Below are positions 1-6,278 of a stretch of 6,278 nucleotides of DNA, in pieces; the stretch's first letter is position 1; each line of letters opens with the position of its first letter. Below the pieces are notes generated by a model. The model did no database searches, was not told the origin of the DNA, and saw only the letters and a list, made by a program, of their open reading frames with translations. The DNA lies in contig JABDOU010000167.1 in the NCBI GenBank assembly GCA_013043085.1, positions 1 to 6,278 on the forward strand, read 5' to 3'. This DNA comes from Acidimicrobiia bacterium (GTDB lineage Bacteria > Actinomycetota > Acidimicrobiia > Spongiisociales > SHLN01). The position numbers and the translations under genes were made by a program.

Positions 1-702
1 ATCGGTGCCTTTCGGATCTCCCCGATGGTCGATGCTGTTGGAAATCCAATCATGGCGGTAAAGACCCTCACCGTGTTCTTGGAAGAGGCGTTGGTAATGA
101 GTTACTGCAAGTGAAGTCACCAGTCTCGGCGTGTCCGGCGTCGCGTTGTCCGGCATGTTGACCGAAAGCACGTCAACCAGATCGCCGAGACCATGCTCCA
201 GCACATCGGCAACGATTGCCCGCCCGACGTCGGCGAGGCGTGCCCAGATGGGTTCAGATTCGGAACGTCGCATCCGCGTCGCCCAATCGCGAAACGACTC
301 GCCCAAGCTCGTGGCGGAGAGGGCTACCGAGTCGATCCCCGATATGGCCCCCTCCAGGGCTGCCCCGACGGTCCCGCTTCCGACAGTGAAGGCAGACCCG
401 TAGTTGCTCCCGATGTTGATCCCGGTCACCACCAGGTCGGGTCGTTGATCGAAGAGATTGTGCACGCCCAGCTGGACACAATCGGCCGGGCTTCCGGTGA
501 CGCTTGTCATGGGGATCGCTTCTATCGTGACCTGCTGCACCCGAATATCGTCGAAGCGAGTAATCGCCTTGCTGATCCAGCTCCGTTCGCCGTCCGGCAC
601 AACAACTTCGACCCGGTCGGCCACGGTTGCCATCGCACGGGCCAGCGGCGGCAAGGCCGGCGAGTCGATGCCGTCATCGTTGCTGATCAGGATGAACGTC
701 AC
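1..702 (-). CDS. surE: 5'/3'-nucleotidase SurE (C-terminus cut by window edge)
   Basis: SurE is a metal-dependent phosphatase of the cytoplasm that removes phosphate from nucleoside 5'- and 3'-monophosphates. The visible 234 residues begin with ILISNDDGIDSP, whose D9 and D10 match the metal-binding aspartates of the family. The conserved serine follows at S41 (ERSWIS), then TGSPADCVQLG (about 69-79) and the signature VVTGINIGSNYG with N96, followed by SGTVGAALEG. The reading frame is open throughout. It stops at the window edge in PKGTD, which in homologues lies shortly before a terminal segment like Y-x-S-V-T-P-L, so probably only some 15-25 residues are missing. The GTG start at 702 is fixed by an in-frame TAG at 714-712, four codons upstream. 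AGGGTGGG just before it could act as a weak Shine-Dalgarno sequence. The gene is divergent from prfC. In other bacteria surE is often near pcm or rpoS; neither is visible here. Confidence 0.95.
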   Translation of the reverse strand, partial: MTFILISNDDGIDSPALPPLARAMATVADRVEVVVPDGERSWISKAITRFDDIRVQQVTIEAIPMTSVTGSPADCVQLGVHNLFDQRPDLVVTGINIGSNYGSAFTVGSGTVGAALEGAISGIDSVALSATSLGESFRDWATRMRRSESEPIWARLADVGRAIVADVLEHGLGDLVDVLSVNMPDNATPDTPRLVTSLAVTHYQRLFQEHGEGLYRHDWISNSIDHRGDPKGTD

Positions 703-714
703 GTGCCCACCCTA
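703..714 (-). promoter_or_regulatory. Possible -10 box of a leaderless surE transcript
   Basis: On the minus strand TAGGGT (714-709) fits the actinobacterial -10 pattern TAnnnT and is followed by exactly six bases before the GTG start of surE. That spacing would put the transcription start on or next to the start codon. No convincing -35 box lies 16-19 bases upstream. The same bases can be read as a Shine-Dalgarno-like AGGGTGGG, so the two explanations compete and the sequence alone does not decide. Confidence 0.35.
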
Positions 715-747
715 GAAGATGGCCACGGGGTTCGGTCCCCACCCCGG

Positions 748-778
748 TTGACGCATCTTCGGCCATGCGAACCATACT
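748..778 (+). promoter_or_regulatory. Candidate prfC promoter, possibly leaderless
   Basis: TTGACG (748-753) matches five of six bases of the -35 consensus. CATACT (773-778) matches four of six bases of the -10 consensus, with a 19-base spacer that is slightly long. Seven bases separate CATACT from the ATG at 786, so transcription would begin at about that ATG. No Shine-Dalgarno sequence precedes either candidate prfC start, which agrees with a leaderless mRNA. The first base of the -10 (C instead of T) is a weakness. Confidence 0.35.
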
Positions 779-785
779 TACGGCC

Positions 786-2360
786 ATGTCCCCCCTTGAA
801 GAGGCCGAACGACGCCGCACGTTTGCGATTATTTCGCATCCGGATGCAGGCAAAACAACGCTCACGGAGAAGCTCCTGCTGTACTCCGGTTTCCTGACCG
901 CGGGAGCAGGCTCGGTGAAAGCAAAACAGGGCCGGCGATCAGCAACATCGGACTGGATGGACATGGAACGACAGCGGGGTATTTCCATCACTTCCACGGT
1001 TGTCCAGTTTCCGTACGACGGCAAGGTGATGAACCTGCTCGATACACCTGGCCACAGGGACTTTTCAGAGGACACGTTTCGCGTGCTGGCTGCCGCCGAT
1101 GCGGCGATCATGGTGCTGGATGCCGCCAAAGGCATAGAGCCACAAACCAGGAAACTGTTCGAGGTATGTCGGGATCGAGAGATCCCGATCGTGACTTTCA
1201 TCAACAAGTGGGATCGACCAGGGCTGGACGCGCTCGAGCTCCTGGATGAGATCGAAGAGGTCCTCGTCCTCGAACCGGCTCCGGTCACGTGGCCGGTCGG
1301 TTATGCAGGCAACTTCAAAGGAGTCATCGACCGTCGCTCTGGCGATTTTGTTCGTTACACCAGAACGGATCGGGGCGCCACGGTTGCTCCCGAAGAAGTC
1401 GTGCCTTCCCGGATAGCGGCTTCCGAGGAGGGTGAGGATTGGGACGCGGCGACCGACGGTATCGAGCTTCTCGACGCCGTGGGACGTAGTTTCGACAACG
1501 AGCGGTTTGTCTCGGGTTATCAGACGCCGGTGTACTTCGGGTCGGCGCTCACGAACTTCGGTGTCCGAATGATGCTGGAAGGCCTCGCCGACGTCGTGCC
1601 GTCCCCGGGACCGCGCGTCGACGTGGACGGCAAACCCCGTCCACTCGACGCTCCATTCAGTGGGCTCGTTTTCAAGGTTCAGGCGAATATGGATAAGGCG
1701 CATCGCGACCGAATCGCTTTTCTGCGCGTATGCTCCGGCCGTTTCGAACGGGGGATGGTGGTAACCCACGGACCGACCGGCAAGCCGTTCGCGACCAAAT
1801 ACGCCCACTCGGTTCAAGGCCAGGAGCGTCAGACGGTCGATGAGGCCTTTCCCGGCGACGTCGTCGGGTTGGTGAACGCAAACGATTTCCGGGTGGGCGA
1901 CGCCGTGTTCCTCGATGAGCCGGTTGCGTGGCCCGAGATCCCGACGTTCGCGCCGAATCATTTCAGGTTGGCCAGGGTTGCCGATACGTCCCGGTCGAAG
2001 CAGTTCCGCTCCGGAATCGCCCAGCTCGATGAAGAAGGTGTCGTCCAGGTGTTGCGGCGAGCCGGGGTGGGAGATCTGGAGCCGATACTCGGGGCCGTCG
2101 GACCGCTGCAGTTCGAGGTTGCCAGTCACCGGCTCGAAAACGAATTTGGAGCTCCGGTGGTTCTCAGGCCAACCTCATTCACACTCGCCAGGCGAACCAA
2201 TGCCGAATCGGCCGATTTCCTCAAGGGGCGACGGAGCGCAGAGGTGGTTGAGCGTCGCGACGGCGAGCTGCTTGCGCTCTTCGACAGTTCTTATGCACTG
2301 GCAGCGCTCGAGCGAGATTTTCCGGAGCTGCTTCTGGAGAAACTGGTTGCTGAGGGTTAG
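786..2360 (+). CDS. prfC: Peptide chain release factor 3 (RF3, translational GTPase)
   Basis: RF3 is the class II release factor, a GTPase that recycles RF1/RF2 from the ribosome after the peptide is released. From the ATG at 786 the product has 524 residues, close to the 529 of E. coli PrfC. The GTPase motifs are all present: P-loop SHPDAGKTT (17-25), switch I RGISIT (64-69), DTPGH (86-90) with EDT after it, and NKWD (140-143), where many homologues have NKLD. Further family blocks are ITWP-like VTWPVGY, GSALTNFGV, FKVQANMDKAHRDRIAF and GPLQFEVASHRLENEFG. RF3 is distinguished from EF-G by SHPDAGKTT, the NFGV block and the shorter length. An in-frame ATG at 765 would add seven residues (MRTILTA), but the start at 786 gives MSPLEEAERRRTF, which fits homologues better and follows the candidate -10 at a leaderless spacing. 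The stop codon overlaps that of azlD on the other strand. Confidence 0.96.
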   Translation: MSPLEEAERRRTFAIISHPDAGKTTLTEKLLLYSGFLTAGAGSVKAKQGRRSATSDWMDMERQRGISITSTVVQFPYDGKVMNLLDTPGHRDFSEDTFRVLAAADAAIMVLDAAKGIEPQTRKLFEVCRDREIPIVTFINKWDRPGLDALELLDEIEEVLVLEPAPVTWPVGYAGNFKGVIDRRSGDFVRYTRTDRGATVAPEEVVPSRIAASEEGEDWDAATDGIELLDAVGRSFDNERFVSGYQTPVYFGSALTNFGVRMMLEGLADVVPSPGPRVDVDGKPRPLDAPFSGLVFKVQANMDKAHRDRIAFLRVCSGRFERGMVVTHGPTGKPFATKYAHSVQGQERQTVDEAFPGDVVGLVNANDFRVGDAVFLDEPVAWPEIPTFAPNHFRLARVADTSRSKQFRSGIAQLDEEGVVQVLRRAGVGDLEPILGAVGPLQFEVASHRLENEFGAPVVLRPTSFTLARRTNAESADFLKGRRSAEVVERRDGELLALFDSSYALAALERDFPELLLEKLVAEG

Positions 2361-2680
2361 CCGAACCACCCTGACCACTGCAGAAGCCAGAGCATGACCA
2401 TTCCGACGCCGAGCATCAAGGGAATGTTTCTCGTTCGCCATGTGATATATCCGGCGACGATCGCTGCGATCAATCGCGGATCGGGATTCCACAGTCTGGC
2501 GATCCCCGCGCTGCCAAGCACGGCGGGGAAGACGATCGCGGCGAAGACGGCAGGTCCGACATAGTTGAGTGCTCGTTCGATTGGAGCAGGCATGGAGCGG
2601 TCGCCCATGATCCCGATGAAACTGAATCGCATCAGGTACGTTCCGAGACCGCCGAGGATGAATGCCAGCCATGTCGTCAC
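2357..2680 (-). CDS. azlD: Branched-chain amino acid transporter small subunit, AzlD family
   Basis: This 107-residue membrane protein is the small partner of AzlC. In Corynebacterium the equivalent pair BrnFE exports isoleucine, leucine, valine and methionine, and in Bacillus azlCD was found through azaleucine resistance. The sequence shows a start of VTTWLAFILGGLGTYLMRFSF, the family-typical tyrosine-leucine-x-arginine region near residue 15-18, then ALNYVGPAVFAAIVFPAVL (37-55), and further hydrophobic stretches at about 68-79 and 86-100. That makes three to four membrane segments; BrnE is of similar length (about 108). The GTG start at 2680-2678 overlaps the azlC stop as GTGA. AAAGGAG (2696-2690) lies nine bases before the start, inside the end of azlC, so translation is probably coupled. 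The TAA stop at 2359-2357 interlocks with the prfC stop. Confidence 0.9.
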   Translation of the reverse strand: MTTWLAFILGGLGTYLMRFSFIGIMGDRSMPAPIERALNYVGPAVFAAIVFPAVLGSAGIARLWNPDPRLIAAIVAGYITWRTRNIPLMLGVGMVMLWLLQWSGWFG

Positions 2681-3408
2681 TGTGTGACTCTCCTTTCTTC
2701 GAGCCATTCTGCGATACCACCTGCGGCCATCCCGGCCAGGCCGCCGATCAGCAAACCGAGTCGGCTCGGGAACCCGTTGCTGGCGACAGCCACGAATCCA
2801 CCAACCAACCCGGCAACTATCGCGGGCCGGTTTCGAAGCACAAGTACGAGCAGGCCGAGGAAGAGGAGAGGGACGGCGAAGTCGAGTGACCACTCTTCGG
2901 GGATCGAGGCCCCTGCGAAGATTCCGATCGCTACCCAGGATTGCCACAGTGTCCAGGCCGTGAACCCGGCTCCCAGGTGATGCCACATCCGGTACTCGAG
3001 GCCGGTGTTCGGCGGAAGCTGATCGGCAACGGCGAATGCCTGATCGACCAGAACATACGGACCAACGATCTTGAACCATCGGGGCGCGGCTGCGTATCGA
3101 CCGGCAAGCGCGGCGCTGTACATGACGTGGCGGGCGTTGACAACAATGATTGTGAGAACCGTCAGCAGCAAGCCGCCACCGGCCTGCAGCACCAGGATCC
3201 CGGCGAACTGCGCAGAACCGGCAAAGATGATCCAGCTCGAAGACCATCCGGCGAGGTTGTCCACCAGATTGGAGTCTGCGATCAACACCCCAAGGACCAA
3301 TCCGAACGGGAGGCCCGGGACGATGAGGGGGGCAATGGCCCTCATGCCGTCGATGATGGCTTTGCGGCGGGGGGCGAGGGCGGGGACGACATCCATGGAG
3401 CCGTCCAA
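2677..3408 (-). CDS. azlC: Branched-chain amino acid permease/exporter large subunit, AzlC family
   Basis: AzlC is the large integral-membrane subunit of the AzlCD/BrnFE transporter (LIV-E type family). The 243-residue product has the expected blocks: GMRAIAPLIVPGLPFGLVLGVL (21-42), SSSWIIFAGSAQFAGILVLQAG (56-77), VNARHVMYSAALA (90-102), and a later set of hydrophobic segments at about 148-168, 176-192, 195-210 and 215-232, giving roughly six or seven membrane segments. The FAGSAQF and NARHxxYS motifs are the most diagnostic. The TTG start at 3408 is preferred because GGAGG (3424-3420) lies 11 bases upstream; an in-frame ATG at 3396, four codons later, has no ribosome site of its own. azlD follows with a 4-base overlap. 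Direction of transport cannot be told from sequence; export is the better-studied role in actinobacteria. An Lrp-type regulator gene, divergent from brnFE in Corynebacterium, is not present; glnII occupies that position. Confidence 0.93.
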   Translation of the reverse strand: MDGSMDVVPALAPRRKAIIDGMRAIAPLIVPGLPFGLVLGVLIADSNLVDNLAGWSSSWIIFAGSAQFAGILVLQAGGGLLLTVLTIIVVNARHVMYSAALAGRYAAAPRWFKIVGPYVLVDQAFAVADQLPPNTGLEYRMWHHLGAGFTAWTLWQSWVAIGIFAGASIPEEWSLDFAVPLLFLGLLVLVLRNRPAIVAGLVGGFVAVASNGFPSRLGLLIGGLAGMAAGGIAEWLEERRVTQ

Positions 3409-3554
3409 TCTATCTGGATCCTCCGGACCTGTTCGTCCATGCGAGGCAACCGGGCGGGCAATGCCGTAACAAAGCGTTCATACTCTTCTAACCGCCGGGT
3501 ATTGCAGCTCTAGCATCATTGCGGCCACACCTATCGCGCTACGAAAGGATGCCT
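3409..3554. promoter_or_regulatory. Divergent control region between azlC and glnII
   Basis: These 146 bases carry no gene that I can support and must hold the control signals for both azlCD (leftward) and glnII (rightward). Toward glnII, TAGCAT (3511-3516) fits a TAnnnT -10 box and would leave a leader of about 30 bases; a matching -35 is not clear. Toward azlC I see no good -10 box, only the GGAGG ribosome site at 3424-3420. GTAAC (3466-3470) and CTAAC (3488-3492) are spaced 22 bases apart, the spacing of the a-sites of actinobacterial GlnR boxes, but the intervening b-site is poor. The shared region allows joint control of the two units, though nothing here proves it. Confidence 0.4.
3543..3549 (+). 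promoter_or_regulatory. Ribosome binding site that decides the glnII start
   Basis: GAAAGGA lies five bases before the GTG at 3555. It directly abuts or overlaps the in-frame ATG at 3549 and lies well downstream of the in-frame ATG at 3519, so it can serve neither of those starts. It therefore points to GTG 3555 as the true start. Confidence 0.7.
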
Positions 3555-4568
3555 GTGAGCTATCGGGCAATGTATATCTGGAGTGACGGTACGAAACCGA
3601 CACCGCTGCTCCGGTCAAAGACCAAGGTCATTCCAGACGGCGTTGAGCCTCCCATCTGGGGCTTTGATGGATCCAGTACCAATCAGGCCGCCGGAAGCGC
3701 ATCTGATGTGGTTCTCAACCCGGTCAAGGTCGTGCCTGATCCCATCCGGGGCGGCAATGACGTGCTGGTGCTGTGCGAGTGTCTGAACACGGACCTGACA
3801 CCACACGAGTCCAACACTCGCAGGGCGTGCGTCGAGGCGGCCGAGAAATTCGCGGATTACGAATCGTGGTTTGGCCTCGAGCAGGAGTACACGTTTCTCG
3901 AAGATGGACATCCGTACGGATTCCCGAAAGGTGGGTACCCGGCACCTCAAGGCCCCTATTACTGCGGTGTCGGTTCTGCCGATATTTTTGGACGCGATGT
4001 CGTCGATCACCACTCGCAGGCTTGCATCGAGGCCGGTCTCGACATCTCGGGTACCAATGCCGAGGTCATGATGGGGCAGTGGGAGTTTCAGATCGGCCCG
4101 GCCGACCCGGTCGACGTCGCGGACCAGATTCTGCTCGCCCGCTGGTTGCTCTACCGCATAGCCGAGGATCACGATGTCGATGCTTCAATTCACCCCAAAC
4201 CGATTGCAGGCGACTGGAACGGGGCCGGTTGTCACACCAACTTCTCTACGAAGCAGATGCGGTCTGACGGCGGCTACGACGCTGTTATCGCAGCGTGTGA
4301 GGCGCTCGGCAAGAACGCCGAATTGCACGTGGCCAACTACGGCGACGGGATCGAACAACGGCTCACCGGTCATCATGAGACCCAACGCTGGGACACCTTC
4401 TCATACGGCGTCTCCGATCGCGGTGCGTCGATCCGGATCCCCTGGCAGGTCGAAAAAGAAGGCAAGGGCTACATCGAAGATCGGCGGCCAAACGCCAACT
4501 GTGACCCCTACACGGTCACGCGTCTGATCGTAGAAACCGTTTGCGGGGACGCCGCGAACTCTGCTTAG
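3555..4568 (+). CDS. glnII: Glutamine synthetase, type II (GSII, eukaryote-like)
   Basis: This enzyme joins ammonia to glutamate using ATP to make glutamine in the cytoplasm. The 337-residue length and wording are those of GSII, not of the roughly 470-residue bacterial GSI that is adenylylated. The start MSYRAMYIWSDGTKPTPLLRSKTK aligns with the N-terminus of Streptomyces GlnII. Next come WGFDGSSTNQA (35-45), PDPIRGGNDVLVLCE (61-75), the metal/substrate glutamates in FGLEQEYTF (E109, E111), NAEVMMGQWEF (E170, E177), GDWNGAGCHTNFSTK (219-233, H227), RLTGHHET (269-276), RGASIRIPW (289-297) and GYIEDRRPNANCDPY (305-319). No key residue appears missing. In-frame ATGs at 3519 and 3549 are rejected because of the ribosome site and the homology. 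The final codons and the stop are part of a strong hairpin. GSII in bacteria usually accompanies a GSI gene elsewhere in the genome; none is visible here. Confidence 0.96.
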   Translation: MSYRAMYIWSDGTKPTPLLRSKTKVIPDGVEPPIWGFDGSSTNQAAGSASDVVLNPVKVVPDPIRGGNDVLVLCECLNTDLTPHESNTRRACVEAAEKFADYESWFGLEQEYTFLEDGHPYGFPKGGYPAPQGPYYCGVGSADIFGRDVVDHHSQACIEAGLDISGTNAEVMMGQWEFQIGPADPVDVADQILLARWLLYRIAEDHDVDASIHPKPIAGDWNGAGCHTNFSTKQMRSDGGYDAVIAACEALGKNAELHVANYGDGIEQRLTGHHETQRWDTFSYGVSDRGASIRIPWQVEKEGKGYIEDRRPNANCDPYTVTRLIVETVCGDAANSA

Positions 4569-4595
4569 TCGGCAGCGCCGACTAGGCAGAGTTCG
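4555..4595 (+). terminator. Long hairpin spanning the glnII stop codon
   Basis: Bases 4555-4573 pair with 4577-4595 in a 19-bp stem around a three-base loop (AGC). The only imperfection is a T4565/G4585 wobble. The left arm contains the last four codons' end and the TAG stop of glnII (4566-4568). Only TTT follows the right arm, so it is not a classical U-run terminator, but such hairpins are common at actinobacterial gene ends. Because the stem is symmetrical it could also stop leftward transcripts coming from mmsA, or protect the glnII mRNA from 3' exonucleases. Confidence 0.75.
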
Positions 4596-4598
4596 TTT

Positions 4599-4633
4599 GG
4601 AGATTTCGAGCAGCATGAGCTGCTCGAAACTCC
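4599..4633. terminator. Second tandem hairpin between glnII and mmsA
   Basis: Bases 4604-4614 pair perfectly with 4619-4629 (11 bp) around the loop ATGA. Four further pairs, GGAG (4599-4602) with CTCC (4630-4633), extend the stem past a single unpaired A4603. It starts three bases after the first hairpin. Neither side has a T-run. It sits 70 bases beyond the mmsA stop, in the correct place to end the leftward mmsA transcript, while the first hairpin serves glnII. Assignment of direction is inference. Confidence 0.65.
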
Positions 4634-4685
4634 TGCTCATCGGATGTTGGGGGGCCGAGTGAGCGGATTGGTTGGGAGTTTTGGC

Positions 4686-4703
4686 GCTGTTTGAGCTGTT
4701 TGT
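4686..4703. repeat. Short tandem repeat next to the mmsA stop
   Basis: GCTGTTTGA (4686-4694) is followed directly by GCTGTTTGT (4695-4703), two 9-base units differing in the last base, ending right at the mmsA stop codon. Two copies of this size could be chance. No function is evident. Confidence 0.4.
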
Positions 4704-6191
<1,488 letters not shown>

Positions 6192-6262
6192 GCGTCTACC
6201 TCCGAAACTCAACGCTAGCGGGCCGGCGGAGGACGGTGGGACCGAATCGCTAGCCTGCTGCT
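6192..6262. promoter_or_regulatory. Divergent promoter region of mmsA and a right-edge gene
   Basis: Two copies of CGCTAGC, at 6213-6219 and 6248-6254, lie 35 bases apart. The first holds TAGCGT on the minus strand (6217-6212), a TAnnnT -10 candidate for mmsA that would give a short leader beginning near the GGAGG ribosome site at 6203-6199. The second holds TAGCCT on the plus strand (6251-6256), six bases before an ATG at 6263. No -35 boxes are evident on either side. Promoter assignment rests on pattern and placement only. Confidence 0.4.
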
Positions 6263-6278
6263 ATGGACGACCTCGACC
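6263..6278 (+). CDS. Possible start of a divergent gene (five codons visible)
   Basis: An ATG at 6263 opens a frame reading MDDLD up to the window edge. It has no Shine-Dalgarno sequence but follows TAGCCT by six bases, the spacing of a leaderless actinobacterial gene, and is divergent from mmsA. With only 16 bases visible the product cannot be named and the ATG may be chance. Confidence 0.3.

Noticed and set aside
715..760. Inverted 7-mer GAAGATG (715-721) and CATCTTC (754-760) in the surE-prfC gap, as an operator
   Set aside because: Arms this short with a 32-base gap arise often by chance, and nothing else supports a regulator site.
193..897. A 234-residue open frame on the plus strand
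   Set aside because: It lies antisense to surE and runs into the start of prfC in another frame. Its arginine- and proline-rich product resembles no family, whereas the minus-strand frame has all SurE motifs.
1065..2129. A 354-residue open frame on the minus strand within prfC
   Set aside because: It is an antisense shadow of the RF3 gene, whose plus-strand product has complete GTPase motifs. The minus-strand product has no recognisable domain.
2941..3513. Plus-strand open frames of 132 and 190 residues over azlC
   Set aside because: Both are antisense to a clear AzlC coding frame and have no hydrophobic or family pattern of their own.
3519..3554. An upstream ATG start for glnII
   Set aside because: It would add 12 residues absent from GlnII homologues and stands before the GAAAGGA ribosome site that serves GTG 3555.
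4569..4703. A small gene or tRNA between glnII and mmsA
   Set aside because: The stretch consists of hairpin arms followed by a G/T-rich tail; no start codon with a ribosome site and no cloverleaf was seen.
6192..6212. A TTG start for mmsA at 6212
   Set aside because: It lies upstream of the strong GGAGG site at 6203-6199, which serves ATG 6191; the added residues do not fit the family.

Overview
This 6.3 kb window is a stretch of ordinary bacterial chromosome: five complete genes, one gene cut by the left edge, and possibly the first codons of a seventh at the right edge. I see no mobile element, CRISPR array, tRNA, rRNA or phage gene. The sequence is moderately G+C rich by eye. A type II (eukaryote-like) glutamine synthetase very close in wording to the actinomycete GlnII, GTG and TTG starts, promoter-like TAnnnT boxes placed just before start codons, and strong hairpins without a U-run all fit a member of the Actinomycetota, perhaps a deep-branching one. 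That placement is inference and was not tested by any search.

Layout, left to right. surE (1-702, minus) encodes a 5'/3'-nucleotidase and runs off the left edge just short of its expected C-terminus. It is divergent from prfC (786-2360, plus), peptide chain release factor 3, and only 83 bases separate them. prfC runs tail-to-tail into azlD: their stop codons share the four bases TTAG at 2357-2360, so there is no intergenic terminator. azlC and azlD (3408-2357, minus) form a two-gene branched-chain amino acid transporter operon with a 4-base GTGA stop/start overlap. Upstream of azlC, a 146-base divergent control region leads to glnII (3555-4568, plus). The end of glnII lies inside a 19-bp hairpin, followed at once by a second hairpin. 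Facing glnII is mmsA (6191-4704, minus), CoA-acylating methylmalonate-semialdehyde dehydrogenase. At the right edge an ATG at 6263 preceded by a TAGCCT box suggests the start of another divergent gene.

Three of the transcription units (azlCD, glnII, mmsA) can be linked through amino-acid and nitrogen metabolism: AzlCD moves branched-chain amino acids, MmsA completes valine breakdown to propionyl-CoA, and GlnII assimilates ammonia. They lie in separate, oppositely oriented units, so this is a loose theme and not a shown pathway. surE and prfC are housekeeping genes for nucleotide/phosphate turnover and translation.

I did not find a clearly new biological system. The observations most worth a second look are at gene boundaries: the hairpin that swallows the glnII stop codon, the tandem second hairpin, the interlocked prfC/azlD stop codons, and the repeated placement of promoter-like boxes six or seven bases before start codons, which suggests leaderless mRNAs.
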